This document shows positions 36,713-47,300 of a stretch of 64,000 nt of DNA, in pieces; position 1 is the first letter of the stretch; each line of letters begins with the position of its first letter. The position numbers and the translations under genes were made by a program. This stretch comes from Paracentrotus lividus (taxonomy: Eukaryota > Echinodermata > Echinoidea > Camarodonta > Echinidae), in contig CALNVZ010003435.1 of assembly GCA_940671915.1 (NCBI GenBank), forward strand, positions 3,099,033 to 3,163,032. The letters are read 5' to 3'. Below the pieces are notes generated by a model. The model worked only from the letters and a program-made list of their open reading frames with translations, was not told where the DNA came from and made no database searches.

Positions 36713-38178
36713 ATATATTTTGCCTTTTTTCAATTTGCATTTGGATCAAAAGTTTAATTTTGTGGATTTATCACCAATGCAGTTTAACTTTCATTCGACT
36801 GGTCAATCATTTATTAATTGATGCGTTTGAAAAATATTACGCATTTCTATTGAGGCTGTTGCTCCCTCCCCACCCCCTCCTGTCATCTACACATTCTAAG
36901 CGTATCTCTCTCTCCCTCTCTCTATTTTCACTTATCCTCACTCCCTCTTCTTTCTTTTCCTTTCAAATCACCTTGTCCTCTCTCATTTTCATCCCCTTTC
37001 TATGTCTTCTGTCTACGTATCTCGATCATTTTCACACTATACATTTTAGCCAGTATTCACGAAGTGACCAACTTAGTACCCCTACTAACTACAGGCCTAC
37101 TAACGTTAGTCACCCTTCAAGAATTCCGGCCAAATAGTATAGAAACAAGTTGAAATTGGAATAGGAGATTAAATAACAAAATCTATATTGCTCAATTTCT
37201 TAATACATTTGATTGTATATTGTACTTCTTAATATCTCATATTTGATGCCAGATGCCTAAAATATACATGAATATATCTCTATAGATCTATAACTTTCTA
37301 TTCACAACTACTACATCTGCAATGATAGAATTCAGTTACGAGTGATGAACACTAGCAGTCATAAGCGTTAAATGTTTTACTATACATATACTTGAATGAT
37401 CAAATTTACCAACAGAAATGAAAACTGGCATTTCTGCGGATGATCTACCAAAAATAAATAACCAAAGGAGATTTAGTTGTCCCCGAAATCAGTGCATTGT
37501 TTGAGGAAAGCTTTAAAATAAATATTTTGGTAAGGTACATGTATATTATGTGAAGTGTGGTATATTACATCACAAATATGAAAGCTGGACTGAAAATACC
37601 TATGTAGATATTTGTTAACAGAATACCAAATGACAATTCCATTTTTTCTATGATAACAAGAATTTCCATTTATAGCAGCCATGTAGGTTACATTTGAGAT
37701 ACACTATTACCATGATTACTGTGAGCTTCAGATTGCATGTGATTACAACAAAATAGTACTATAATAGTAATATATAAAAGAGAAATGTAGAAATATTTAG
37801 AACCTCAAATAAATCAACCTGAAGAGGTACAACAAAAAAACTTCTTAAAGGGCCTATGCCACAGAAATGAATATGAACTACAAACCAAAGACTCAAGGCT
37901 CCACTTTCCTAAACCCACGATGCAACATTCTGCATAAAATAAGTCTCATAATATATGACCACTTGAATGATGAATATTTATCTGCAAATCTTTACAGCAT
38001 GCCAAGGTATGTTACCTAGTAACAAAAGGGAGTATTTATCTCTTCCAAACATTCCTCTTTTACAATATGAAATTAATTATAGGCTAATTTACAGACAATA
38101 TATTTTCAATCATGTTGTCTGCCCTGCAGCCCCTGCTGGTATAGTGGAGATACACATGTACACCCCCCCCCCCCAAAA

Positions 38179-38210
<32 letters not shown>

Positions 38211-39729
38211 AATGTATTGAGCTGAATGTCAAACCATGAAAATAAAAATAAGATAAATGTAAAAGCAAGCCTTTGTGAGTACTCTTATTTTACCTGAATT
38301 ACACAAATTAAGAAATGATACATTGAGCACAATGTTACCAAGCAAAACATTTAAAAGTCTGTAAAAGAGTGATGAGAACTGTAAAAGGAAAACAATGGTA
38401 AATAACAATAAAACTCTAACTGGCAAGACTAAAACAGAACTACATGTATATGCAGTTTAAAATATATTGCTTTTCATAAATAATCTGTCAAAAAAGCGGA
38501 CAAAACAAAAAAATAGATCACCATATTTAACACAAAAGTAAAGCCCTCCTGATACTCCTCAGAAACATGCGTGTGTACACACATAACCCTCCTGAATTGT
38601 ATTATCTCCATCGACTCAGTACAGCGACCACCCGGTTACCGTAGTCAAAGGGTTAAAAACTATCTTTCACATCTTTAGTATCCTTTTAAAATGTAGTATA
38701 ACAGGTGAACAATAATCTTTTTCTTTGTCACATAGAAAGAAAAAAAACATCTTTTATCACATATTTTCTACTTTAATCAGGGGAAAATGAGGTTAATGGA
38801 ACATATCAAATACTGATTACAAGAAAATAAAAATGTGTTAGGTTATTGATTGCACTTATCACCAAGTATCGAATGAGAGTAATATTAAATTGCAACTGTT
38901 GTCTGTAGCTCTCGATATTTGGCAGAGTATAAAAATGAGCTTTTGATATACAAAGATCATGGAGAAAATGATGACTGTACATAGCATGTATCTATTATAT
39001 GAAATGCCCCCCCCCCCCTCACCTTCATTGTTCATATGGGCAGAAGTTAAATCTTCAACAGAATTAACCCACACCCCTACTACATGCTCCCCAACCAGAC
39101 AATTGTTATCTCTATGTACGTACGTGGCAGAAAAGGTGTTGATATGGATGGAAAAAATGATGATTAAAGAATTTTGGAAATCAAAATTTGCTTCTTTTTT
39201 ACCTTTATATTCAGTGTTTATCTGGGCAGAAGTTCTATCTATAAAGCGTTTCATTTTAGCAAACCATAATCTCAATCTCCAAAATATTGTTGGGTACAAG
39301 ACCATTTGTGTCTGTGATCGACCATACGAACTAGCAATCAAGCTCAACAGCTACCCATCTAAGCCTAGGTGGAGAGAAGCAGAACTACATAAAATTCCTT
39401 GCGTATGGATATACACATACACGTAGGTACCATGTCAGGGTTTGAACCCAAAACATTACCATCTCCAGTCAATACTGATCATTCCTTATAGAAGAAATGT
39501 GAGGATCAGTTACACTTCAAGTAATGTAACACATAAGCATGGCACAATTGTGAAGATCATTTCAAGCTTTGGGAAAATGATACAACAAGGTTAAATAACA
39601 TGTAGCTAAATTGTGCATGTATATTAACAATTATTAATGATGATACATGATATATACCCAGGATAGCCACAGCAGTTCTTGGTTACTGTTCTACCAGCAT
39701 AATGCTATAACTATCCCCAAAAGCCTGTC

Positions 39730-39812
39730 TAGAAGGCAGCTACAGGGACTCAAACAACGATCTCCCATTCATGAGGGAAGGTGTGTTAAAAGAGCTTCAA
39801 TGAGGCAATTGT
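39730..39812 (-). mobile_element. Degenerate tRNA-derived SINE remnant
   Basis: On the minus strand a box-B-like GTTTGAGTCCC (39745-39755) lies downstream of a 'CTCATGAATGGGAG' anticodon-arm-like segment. The box A region is poor. No clear tail. Confidence 0.35.
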
Positions 39813-40609
39813 GTGTCGACCTGCATGTTGCACATGTATACACAATACATCTTTTGCATGAAAGATCTGATCTTTATGTGTTACCTGTCTTTATGTACAT
39901 GTACATGTACTTCACAATCTACCAAGTTAATCATCTAATCGTGCATATACAATGTGTATGTATGCAAATCATATGAAGAATCAAAGAATACATCACTGCT
40001 AAGGAAACAAATTAACTGTATGTTCTACCGTGTTACCATCCACACATATAACGTAATAAGAAACACTTCCATTATATATTAGATGTATATTCCATTTACA
40101 TTATTCTTACATATTCCCTTACAACATATAATATTACATGTTTAGTGATGGCTTATACATTTATATAAGCTAATTATCACACATGATACATCATTTTTAT
40201 GGAGGTAATAGGTGCACCTAAAAAGAAAATAACAAAACAACTTTCAATCACTCATACATGTCATTTATACCTTGCTTGATTACTTGACACACTGGCCATG
40301 TTCATTATCAAAATCTCGCACTGACAAGATTGCATTTTAATATTAGAACCATACAAACTTTCAAAGAATTCAAATTTTATCTCTGGTGCCAGATCGTCTC
40401 TTGAATACAGAGAGAATCTAAAACTGCCGATGTGGTTATATTTTGCTTTTCTATCTCATGACTTCCAACTTCCAACTTCCTAGCATTCAGCTTCATTAAT
40501 CGATCATTTTTAACAACAGTCCTAACTCGTATAATAAAATTTGAAGAAAAAAAAAACACTACTCAAGCATGGCTATCATATTTTCAGTCATGCGCACATA
40601 ATCTAAGTT

Positions 40610-41105
40610 GCCTTCCATAATCAATCAACTAAAACAGTGCCACAGTTTTCTTGATGAATCCTTCAAAGCCACCCAATCTGTATGCCAGGTGTCCAGTCCA
40701 GCACAGGTATTCCATGTTGCCTTCAATGCAACTGGACTTGAGTATACTTTTAGCTTCCAAAATCAATCAAACTAAACAGTAGCCATAATTTCCTTGATGA
40801 AACCTTCAAAGACAACCCTCCTGCATGCTAAGTGTCCAGTCCTGTACAGGTACCTCATGTTGCCTTCAATGATGCAACTAGACTAGAGTGGACTTCTAGC
40901 CTCCAAAATCAAGCAACTAAAAATTAGCCATATTTCCTTGATGAATCCTTCAAAGACTCAATTCCTGTATGCCAGGTGTCCAGTCCTGCACACGTATTAG
41001 CTTCCAAAATCAATCAACTAAACAGTAGCCATAATTTTCTTGATGAATCCTTCAAGGACTCCCTTCCTATGTCAGGTATCAAGTCTTGCACAGGTTACCT
41101 TTGAT
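40610..41105. repeat. Tandem array of ~100-150 bp, four units
   Basis: Each unit contains 'AAAATCAATCAACTAAACAG', 'TTGATGAATCCTTCAAAGAC' and 'CCAGGTGTCCAGTCCTGCAC' in that order, with unit starts near 40615, 40755, 40905 and 41000. Unit length varies because a TGCCTTCAATG segment is present in only some. It lies just beyond the stop codon of the RNF166-like gene. Confidence 0.8.
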
Positions 41106-41187
41106 GAAACTGGATTCCACTTCAAGCCATCGTGTCCTTTCTCTCATCTGGCCAGCAGATAGGTGAATCTGTATCTCTTTATCTCTG

Positions 41188-41253
41188 TTACTTCTCCTCC
41201 ATTGATGCTGCAAGCACCTGCTTGAGTATATCATCTTCTGCTTTATTGTAATC
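41188..41253 (-). CDS. RNF166: RNF166-like E3 ligase, last exon
   Basis: Encodes DYNKAEDDILKQVLAASMEE and Lys, then TAA (41188-41190). The acceptor is TAG|GAT at 41254/41253. 'VDY' at the junction and a short acidic helix with D-L-VLAAS match the C-terminal ubiquitin-interacting-motif-like helix of the RNF114/125/138/166 family. It joins the previous exon in phase 0. Confidence 0.85.
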   Translation of the reverse strand, partial: DYNKAEDDILKQVLAASMEEK

Positions 41254-41575
41254 CTACAATAAGAAGAAAAAAACACAAACCACGAAAATTTAGAGGAAAG
41301 TGCTGGACCACATGCATTTTTTTCACCCATAAATCCTCTTTCTATCTCATTATCAATGTGAGAATTAAACAAAGGACTTGGTTGTAAATAAGATGACGTA
41401 GATCACAATGGATTAAGGATGTGACATCAAAGATCTAGAACATCATCATAATCATTTAAAACAAAATGGAAGTACATTTTGAAATTAACCACTAAAATGT
41501 CCTAAAATGTAATATAACAAAACAATGTGACAGTACACACCATGTGGTTAAATACTGGTATTCATTTGGTCTATA

Positions 41576-42035
41576 CAGTCTACTCCTGTTATCACAAGCA
41601 AAGATACAAAAAGATTTTGTTATAACGAGGCAATTCTCTAGGTCCTAATTACGAACATGTGCACGTGTGTCTATGTGTAGTATAAAAAGGTTTTGTTTTA
41701 ACTTATTCCTTTAGCACTTAAACTGCCTGAAACCGCCTGTCAGCTTACTATTAACTAAACCACCCCAAACTGCCGTTTTTTTTACATGCTATAGTCATGA
41801 TAATATCCAGAATATATGATCAAATATGCCCATATTTGATGAGTGTTGACTACAAGGTATTTGCAGGTTGATACAGCACAAACCTAGTGTATGCTTGTAG
41901 AGAGTGAATGTGAGAATTTTCCATTGATGCACAGCTAAATACTTTCCATTACGGAACAAGCAGTCTCCAGGTGCTAAAGAGTAAACAACGTATTTGGATT
42001 GATCCCAAGCACCTCACTATAACAGGAGTGGATTC
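41576..42035. mobile_element. pogo-like MITE in the last intron of the RNF166-like gene
   Basis: The left end TA-CAGTCTACTCCTGTTAT and the right end ATAACAGGAGTGGATTC-TA are imperfect inverses about 460 bp apart. CAGT--ACTCC--TTA with TA flanks is a form typical of pogo/Tigger MITEs. A degraded fragment with the same end lies at 58095-58135. Confidence 0.5.
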
Positions 42036-42061
42036 TAGGGTGGAACATGGGTTGGACTTAC

Positions 42062-42284
42062 CACATAGGTATCATACTCAAATTGATGCCTTAGGTTCAT
42101 GTGATGGAGAAAGTTGCTGCTCTCGTAATTAGGGTCACCCCACGGCATAGAGGCACATATGGGGCATACCACAGGCGTGTCATTGGACGTATGTTCCTTG
42201 TTGCAGTGTCTCCTCAGGCCATCGCAGTCTAGGTTCTTTGCACCACAGATAGGGCATTGGAAGGTGGATCGGTTTGGAAGGTTG
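42062..42284 (-). CDS. RNF166: RNF166-like E3 ligase, zinc-finger exon
   Basis: Encodes '[20 protein letters not shown]', a His-rich middle, '[20 protein letters not shown]' and 'QFEYDTYV'. The CPxC...H...H and VVCPIC(A/S)xMPWGDPxYxSxNF blocks are the Di19-type zinc-binding region of RNF114/RNF166. PSN(L/I)PNRSTFxCPxCGA(K/R)NLD is closer to RNF166 than to RNF114. Acceptor CAG at 42287-42285 and donor GTAAGT at 42061-42056. It begins with 1 nt of a split Ser codon and ends in phase 0. Family members are E3 ubiquitin ligases acting in innate signalling and autophagy. Confidence 0.92.
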
Positions 42285-42394
42285 CTGAAAAGACCAAGAT
42301 ACCAAGCAACTGGTGAATTTTAATTTATTTATACAGATCATTAAAAAAAATAGTCCAAATTTTATTTTCCGAAACAAAGGTGACCGATATCTGT

Positions 42395-42595
42395 TTTGCT
42401 CCTAATCTCGTGGGCCCTGCAGCCGCTGAGCAGCGCCAGAAGGATGTTGCTCTATCCCCCTCTTGTTGAACGCCAAACAGGGAAGCAGCAACTATCATTT
42501 TTTAACCTCTTTTGGTATGACGCGGCAGGGGATCAAACCCACGACCTCCCAATTATGAGGTGGACGCTCTATCCACTGAGCCAACACAACACAAA
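42395..42595 (-). mobile_element. tRNA-derived SINE
   Basis: On the minus strand it begins with a tRNA-like head: box A as TGGCTCAGTGGATAGAGCG, then a paired anticodon arm around CTCATAATTGGGAG, and box B as GGTTTGATCCC (42529-42539). A non-tRNA body of about 130 bp follows, down to about 42395. There is no acceptor-stem pairing good enough for a functional tRNA. It sits in an intron of the RNF166-like gene, in the gene's direction. Confidence 0.75.
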
Positions 42596-42629
42596 AATGA
42601 AATGAAAAAAAAATGAAAAGCCAGGTCAT

Positions 42630-43380
42630 AACTTCTTGCTCGCGCTTGGCACCCGCATTACTTGACCAAATCATGTTTATGACGTTGATGAGATACAAAA
42701 TCTTGCCATGGGAATAACAAAAAAAAAACACTAAAATTTTTTTGTTTTCATTAATATATTTCACAAAATATTGCTTGTGCTTTGCGCTTGCTTTATTGTT
42801 AATGAGATAATTATTATCTTGAGCATAGCAAAAAAAGCGCTTAAAATGCAATGTTTTCAAGTTTATATATTAAAAAAAAATTTGGCTCGCGCTTCGCGCT
42901 CGCATTGTTCAAATAGACAGGCATCTTCTTTATGAGCACAGCTCAAAAACGCTTAAAATGCAATGTTTTCAGGTTGTTATATCAAAAAAATTCGGCTCGC
43001 GCCTCGTGCTCGCATTGTTTAATGAGATAATCATCTTCTTGAAGTTTATCGAGCAAAGCACAAAAAGCGTTTAACATACACTATTTCAGGTTAATGTATA
43101 AAGAAAATTTCAGCTCGCACTTCGTGCTCGCATTGTTTAATGAGATATATATGTTCTTTATGAGAATGGCACAAAAAGCGCTTAAAATGCAATGATTTCA
43201 GGTTAATATATCAAAAAATTTCGGCTCGCACTTCGCATTCGCAATGTTCAATTAGAGAAGTATCTTCTTTAAAAGCATAGTCCAAAAAGTGCTTAATAAT
43301 ACAATGTTTTCAGATTGATATATCAAAAATTTCGGCTCGCACTTAGCACTATCATTGAATTACGTTTAATTTAACTCTTC
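42630..43380. repeat. ~110 bp tandem array, about seven units
   Basis: Units share 'TCGGCTCGC(G/A)CTTCG(C/T)GCTCGCATTG', an 'ATGAGATAATCATCTTCTT' segment and 'AAAAAGCGCTTAAAATGCAA'. Starts of the CG-rich block lie near 42637, 42770, 42885, 42994, 43113, 43225 and 43334, a spacing of 109-133 bp. It lies in an intron of the RNF166-like gene. The CG-rich blocks stand out in AT-rich DNA. Confidence 0.85.
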
Positions 43381-43404
43381 TTATTTCTGACACATAGAAC
43401 ATGT

Positions 43405-43500
43405 AGAATCTTCCGGAAAAGTAGGGCCATCAGGTATAATCTGGTTTAGGCAGATCACACCCCCCCCCCCCTCTTTTACTAGATTACAGACCAAACTGTC
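43405..43500 (-). pseudogene. Degraded duplicate of the neighbouring RNF166-like exon
   Basis: The plus-strand order 'AGTAGGGCC-TCAGGT-CTGGTTTAGG-CACCCCC-ACTAGATTACA' parallels the real exon at 43513-43600 ('AGTAGGGCC-ACAGGT-CTGGTTTAGG-AACCCCC-ACAAGATTACA'). Translation on the minus strand meets stops and a C/G tract. It appears to be a tandem partial-exon duplication with decay. Confidence 0.6.
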
Positions 43501-43512
43501 TAAGTAACTAAC

Positions 43513-43625
43513 CTTGGAGTCTTTTGGGAAGTAGGGCCTACAGGTTTGAATGCTGGTTTAGGTAAACCCCCATTGTCCACAAGATTACAAGACATGGTAT
43601 GCTGTCTCAACTTGGTTAACGTCAT
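43513..43625 (-). CDS. RNF166: RNF166-like E3 ligase, C2HC-finger exon
   Basis: Encodes MTLTKLRQHTMSCNLVDNGG then a Pro-rich linker ending PVGPTSQKTP. The LRxHxxxC block is the second half of the C2HC finger; its Cys pair is in the previous exon. PV-PTSQ--PSN across the junction to the next exon is characteristic of RNF166. Acceptor TAG at 43628-43626 and donor AAG|GTTAGT at 43513/43512. Phase 0 in, phase 2 out, compatible with both neighbours. Confidence 0.82.
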
Positions 43626-44178
43626 CTAGGCAAACAGAAAGAAGACATAAAATACATTCACAGGATTTGCATTTTAACTGACATTGAAACAAAATGTTTT
43701 TCTTCTTCATTTTTAATAGACATTGAAACAAAATATTTTTCTTCTTCATTTTTAATTGACATTGAAACAAAATAACGTTTTTCTCCTTTGGCACCATTTT
43801 CCATTGACGGCATCTTCGTAACATATGGGTGAATTTATGAATTTCACCTCTAGTATAAGTATGCCAATAATCTATCCTGAATTTGTCCTGAAGGGAACTA
43901 TCAAGTATCTTTTGTGGGTGTCTGAAGTTCTTAAAAACTTGATATGCCATCATCCGGATGAAAAATGAGAGTGAAGATGAAGGCTAATATTGTAAGTAGA
44001 GTGTGAATGTTGTTTTTATGAGAGTTGGCTGAGTGGGTTGGCGCTGACCGACCTTGTGTTGATGGGCTATAGTAAGGTTAAACATTAATTTAAAAAACAC
44101 TTACAGAAGATTCTGGACTTTTTCACGACTCATCACTACTCAAAATCTTATATTGACTTACATGTAGGATATACATAC
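43626..44178 (-). other. RNF166-like intron with short tandem copies
   Basis: Near 43675-43780 a ~43 bp unit 'TGACATTGAAACAAAAT-TTTTTCTTCTTC' repeats three times. Near 44025 the plus strand has 'GTTGGCTGAGTGGGTTGGCG', which resembles a tRNA-Leu-type box A and may be a SINE head, but no box B follows. Confidence 0.55.
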
Positions 44179-44335
44179 CTTCTTTTTGCACCCTGTACAA
44201 ATGTCTTTGGTGGATGACATTTGCTTCTCCATATCCTTGGCTCGACTACATTGATTGGGTCTAAAGGTCACACGGCACAAAGGGCAGCTGGGTGAAACCA
44301 CGGTGATGAAAGGGGCAAGGCACTCTTTACAAAAT
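44179..44335 (-). CDS. RNF166: RNF166-like E3 ligase, RING second-half exon
   Basis: Encodes 'FCKECLAPFITVVSPSCPLC', 'RVTFRPNQCSRAKDMEKQ' and 'STKDICTGCKKK'. FCxxCL and CPLCR are the last metal-binding pairs of a RING finger; CTGC opens the C2HC finger. Acceptor CAG at 44338-44336 and donor AAG|GTATGT at 44179/44178. It starts with 1 nt of a split codon, so an earlier exon ending in phase 2 must hold the first RING Cys pairs. I could not find that exon; it may lie further right in poorly readable sequence or outside. Confidence 0.88.
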
Positions 44336-44339
44336 CTGT

Positions 44340-47300
44340 TTCAACGAGGGTAAGTGGAAAGTAAGTAAAGTTCTCATACTAATCAAGTAGAATTGGAAGT
44401 AGTAATGGATCATTTAAATGAAAATTAATTTGCCGTTCTAATTGCACAATAATAATCTGAAATATTTTAGACAGTAACAATTACGTTTGTCATTCTTATG
44501 AAATGACCACATTGATAATTTCTATCACTAGTTTAATTTCTTGAGATTCCAAAAGAAAGCTGTAGTCTCATCAGTCAGGCTAGTTCAAGTTCCAGCAAGA
44601 CTCGAGACGTTATTATACACAGTCCGACTCCAGCTAATAGTGGTTGTGATCATTTGAACCAACTAATAAAGCTATAGATCGATCATTGGGTATTTCCATT
44701 TCCGTTTCCCTAGACAATGTAATCCTAACGTTAATAGGATTAGGGTTTCAGGCAGGCCACGGCCAGCACATATGGAAAGACTCAAATATGCAAAGTTTAT
44801 TGTTTATACAGCTATTTTTTATCAGGGTCTATATAAAGTAGACCCAATGCAATGTTTAATTATCTAATGCCAGTACTATAGGCTGGGGAGGGGTGCTGCA
44901 TACCGGTCCGTAACCCCCCCCCCCCCCCTGCTATAGCTTCTCCACTCCACTTTTTGTTTTTCATTTCTTTAACCATGTTAACATTATACATTGTGCTACT
45001 AATAATCATTCTAAATATATACTCTACATACAATGTTTAAGAAAATAAGGCAAAGAGCTTCGGCTATTTTATAACACACACATTCAATCCCATTCAATCA
45101 TTCACTGTTTGTTATTGTTTTTCTTTGTTTACTCACACATGATCACACGGTATTAGTGCAAGGACTTAGGATCAGCTTTCACTCCAGGATACACGTTACA
45201 GAGACAAATATATGTAGTCAATACTCAGACATAGACTTATACGTGTTCGAAACTCTCACGCAAGAAGATAGCTCCAGTAGACACCTACGCGGAATGCTAT
45301 CATTGCACTTTCTCGTCATAATTCTAATCCATAATGGGCGTTACAGATATCTTGGCTTTAATTTGTCTACTCCTAATTGGGGGGTTGTTTGGCTAGCGGA
45401 ATTCAAACCTCCAAATACCTAATATTTTTATCATATAATAGTCTCATTACGCTGCAAATTCACAGTAGCACACACACATATTATAAGTACATAGTGTTGA
45501 CGTGGGTGTCTAAAATATAGCAACAGCTGATTTCGGCGCTTTGCTGCCAGCCTGCTAGCTTTTGTTTGTTGATATTTTCATTTTTCAGATACAACCTCTT
45601 TTTTGATGTAAAAAAAAAAAAAAAAATAAATAAATAAAATAATAAATAATAAATAAATAAATAAATAAATAAATAAACATACAACCAGAATATCGTTTTG
45701 TTCATTTAAAAGGGAGGGGGGTGTGTTATAACAAAAAATAAATTAACTGTATTCAATCATAGATGCTAGATCTACTTTCATCATATAAATATAGGTTTTA
45801 ATTATGTGTCAACTCAAAATTGCAAAATTACAGGAGAAGAGATTCTTTTTGCGTATTTATATCAGCTTAGTATGTCTTTACATTACATCTGAAATTGTGC
45901 CTACAAGTAATAACGGATTACGCATTTGTACACACTGTTGAAACATTCTATTATAGTTGAGTTAGAACACATTATCTGACTGGATATATTTGTCGGATGA
46001 AATGCTCTGTAATTTGTTTGTCAATTATGTGTACCATATATTGATAGCGCTATAGCTATTTTTTGTGGAAATAGGCAAAAGATTAACGTTAACAGGGTTT
46101 AGTGAGGTGTAAGAGATGACGTCTAGAGATAATATTTACATAGGGGGGATTAGGAGATGTTAAGAAGACGCTGGGAAAATAGAGAGAAGTCTGATGACGC
46201 ACACACAGTAGGGAACGAAGTAAAAAGTAGTAACAGCGGTACTCGGCCAAGAGGAGGAGTGACTACAGAGAGAGAGAGTAGAATAGTACGACGCAGCGAC
46301 GAGTATGGATATGTGTGATGATACTATATTCACGGAAGATCAGGCCGATTACATTACAGTAATAATTTAAGAATTATACACGTATGTATGTGATCCCTTT
46401 TACATCCCAGCCACATTGCGAAAATTACATAGAGGTTAGACAATTGCACACTTAAAGGTTAAAACATAGAAGCCCTATACATTGATGACTCCTATCATAT
46501 AGGTATTATACACTCAAAATATTTGATAGCTGGTTTCTCGTGGAATGGTGTAAAATTTGTGAGTTAATGTGAAAATAATTGTTAGCTACTCTGACAATTC
46601 TCACATCTTTAGAGAAAGTTTTATATAATATATAAAGTGCAGGTACATATATATACTTAAGAGGATAGGTATTATACTCAGATCATATAGTATAAGGAAT
46701 ACAGAGAAAGTTAGTTAACGTAAGAAGTGAAGGAAAAATAAATATTCTCGAAATTTCTCGTTAAGACATTACTTATGTAAAAAGTGTAATATATATTTCC
46801 ATCCTCTATATCATGTTATTATTAAATGCCAATCTGAAAAAAACAATATACGTAATGGAAACAATAAAAATTAGCCATGCGTAACTATGTGTTATAAAAT
46901 GGGTAGAATATAATTCGCAAAGTTGTGTGTTAGATTTGTAACGTGCCTTAATTATCAATGAATCTTTGATCAAAAGTTATACAACAATGGTTATTCGTGA
47001 TAATTATTGTTAATATAACAAAGAATAGTCGCATAGACTATAAGCGATTCTTGTAAGAATATATGGCAACAATTAGGCACTCTCTTGATTGCCATCATCC
47101 CGTATAATCACTCTGCAGGCATCTCAGAACATCTTCTGTATTAATAGAATAAGTACAGGCAGATGGCTACTTGTGTTGTTTGATTTAGAATTTGACACTA
47201 AAAACGGAATAGGTCTTAAGATTCTTGTTATTTACTCTGATAAGTCGGGTATATCATGTTAGTTCAAGAGGATCTTTATAGTTATTCATTAGTGTACGCA

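Larger units (their letters stand above)
34502..36799 (-). mobile_element. Penelope-like retroelement with TSD and inverted terminal repeats
   Basis: The element lies on the minus strand between two 13 bp direct repeats TGGTCAATCATTT (34489-34501 and 36800-36812). Its 3' end (34502-34660) is repeated in inverted orientation near the 5' end (36604-36766), about 160 bp with near identity. A further 33 bp tail (36767-36799) lies outside the inverted copy, like the short extension described for Penelope. The ORF is cut at its 5' end where it meets the inverted repeat at about 36603. Inverted repeats, a tail and a GIY-YIG domain are typical of Penelope-like elements. The near identity of the repeats and the single in-frame stop suggest a recent insertion. 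Confidence 0.9.
36813..41187. other. 3' flank, possibly partly UTR, of the RNF166-like gene
   Basis: Contains a CT-rich stretch (36895-37000), a C tract followed by (AAAAC)n at 38161-38208, a C tract at 39007, a possible ~190 bp direct duplication (38955-39145 and 39145-39330, weak), a tRNA-like remnant near 39735-39810, and a tandem array at 40610-41105. No further coding exon is supported. Because the RNF166-like gene ends at 41188 on the minus strand, some of this may be its 3' UTR. Confidence 0.5.

Noticed and set aside
34534..36821. Several plus-strand frames of 60-173 codons across the Penelope-like element
   Set aside because: They are shadows of the minus-strand reverse-transcriptase frame.
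39437..39450. GGGTTTGAACCC resembling a tRNA box B
   Set aside because: It is simply palindromic, and no matching box A or paired arms are present on either strand.
42515..42595. Functional tRNA gene
   Set aside because: Box A and box B are good, but the acceptor stem does not pair and the sequence continues into a SINE-like body.
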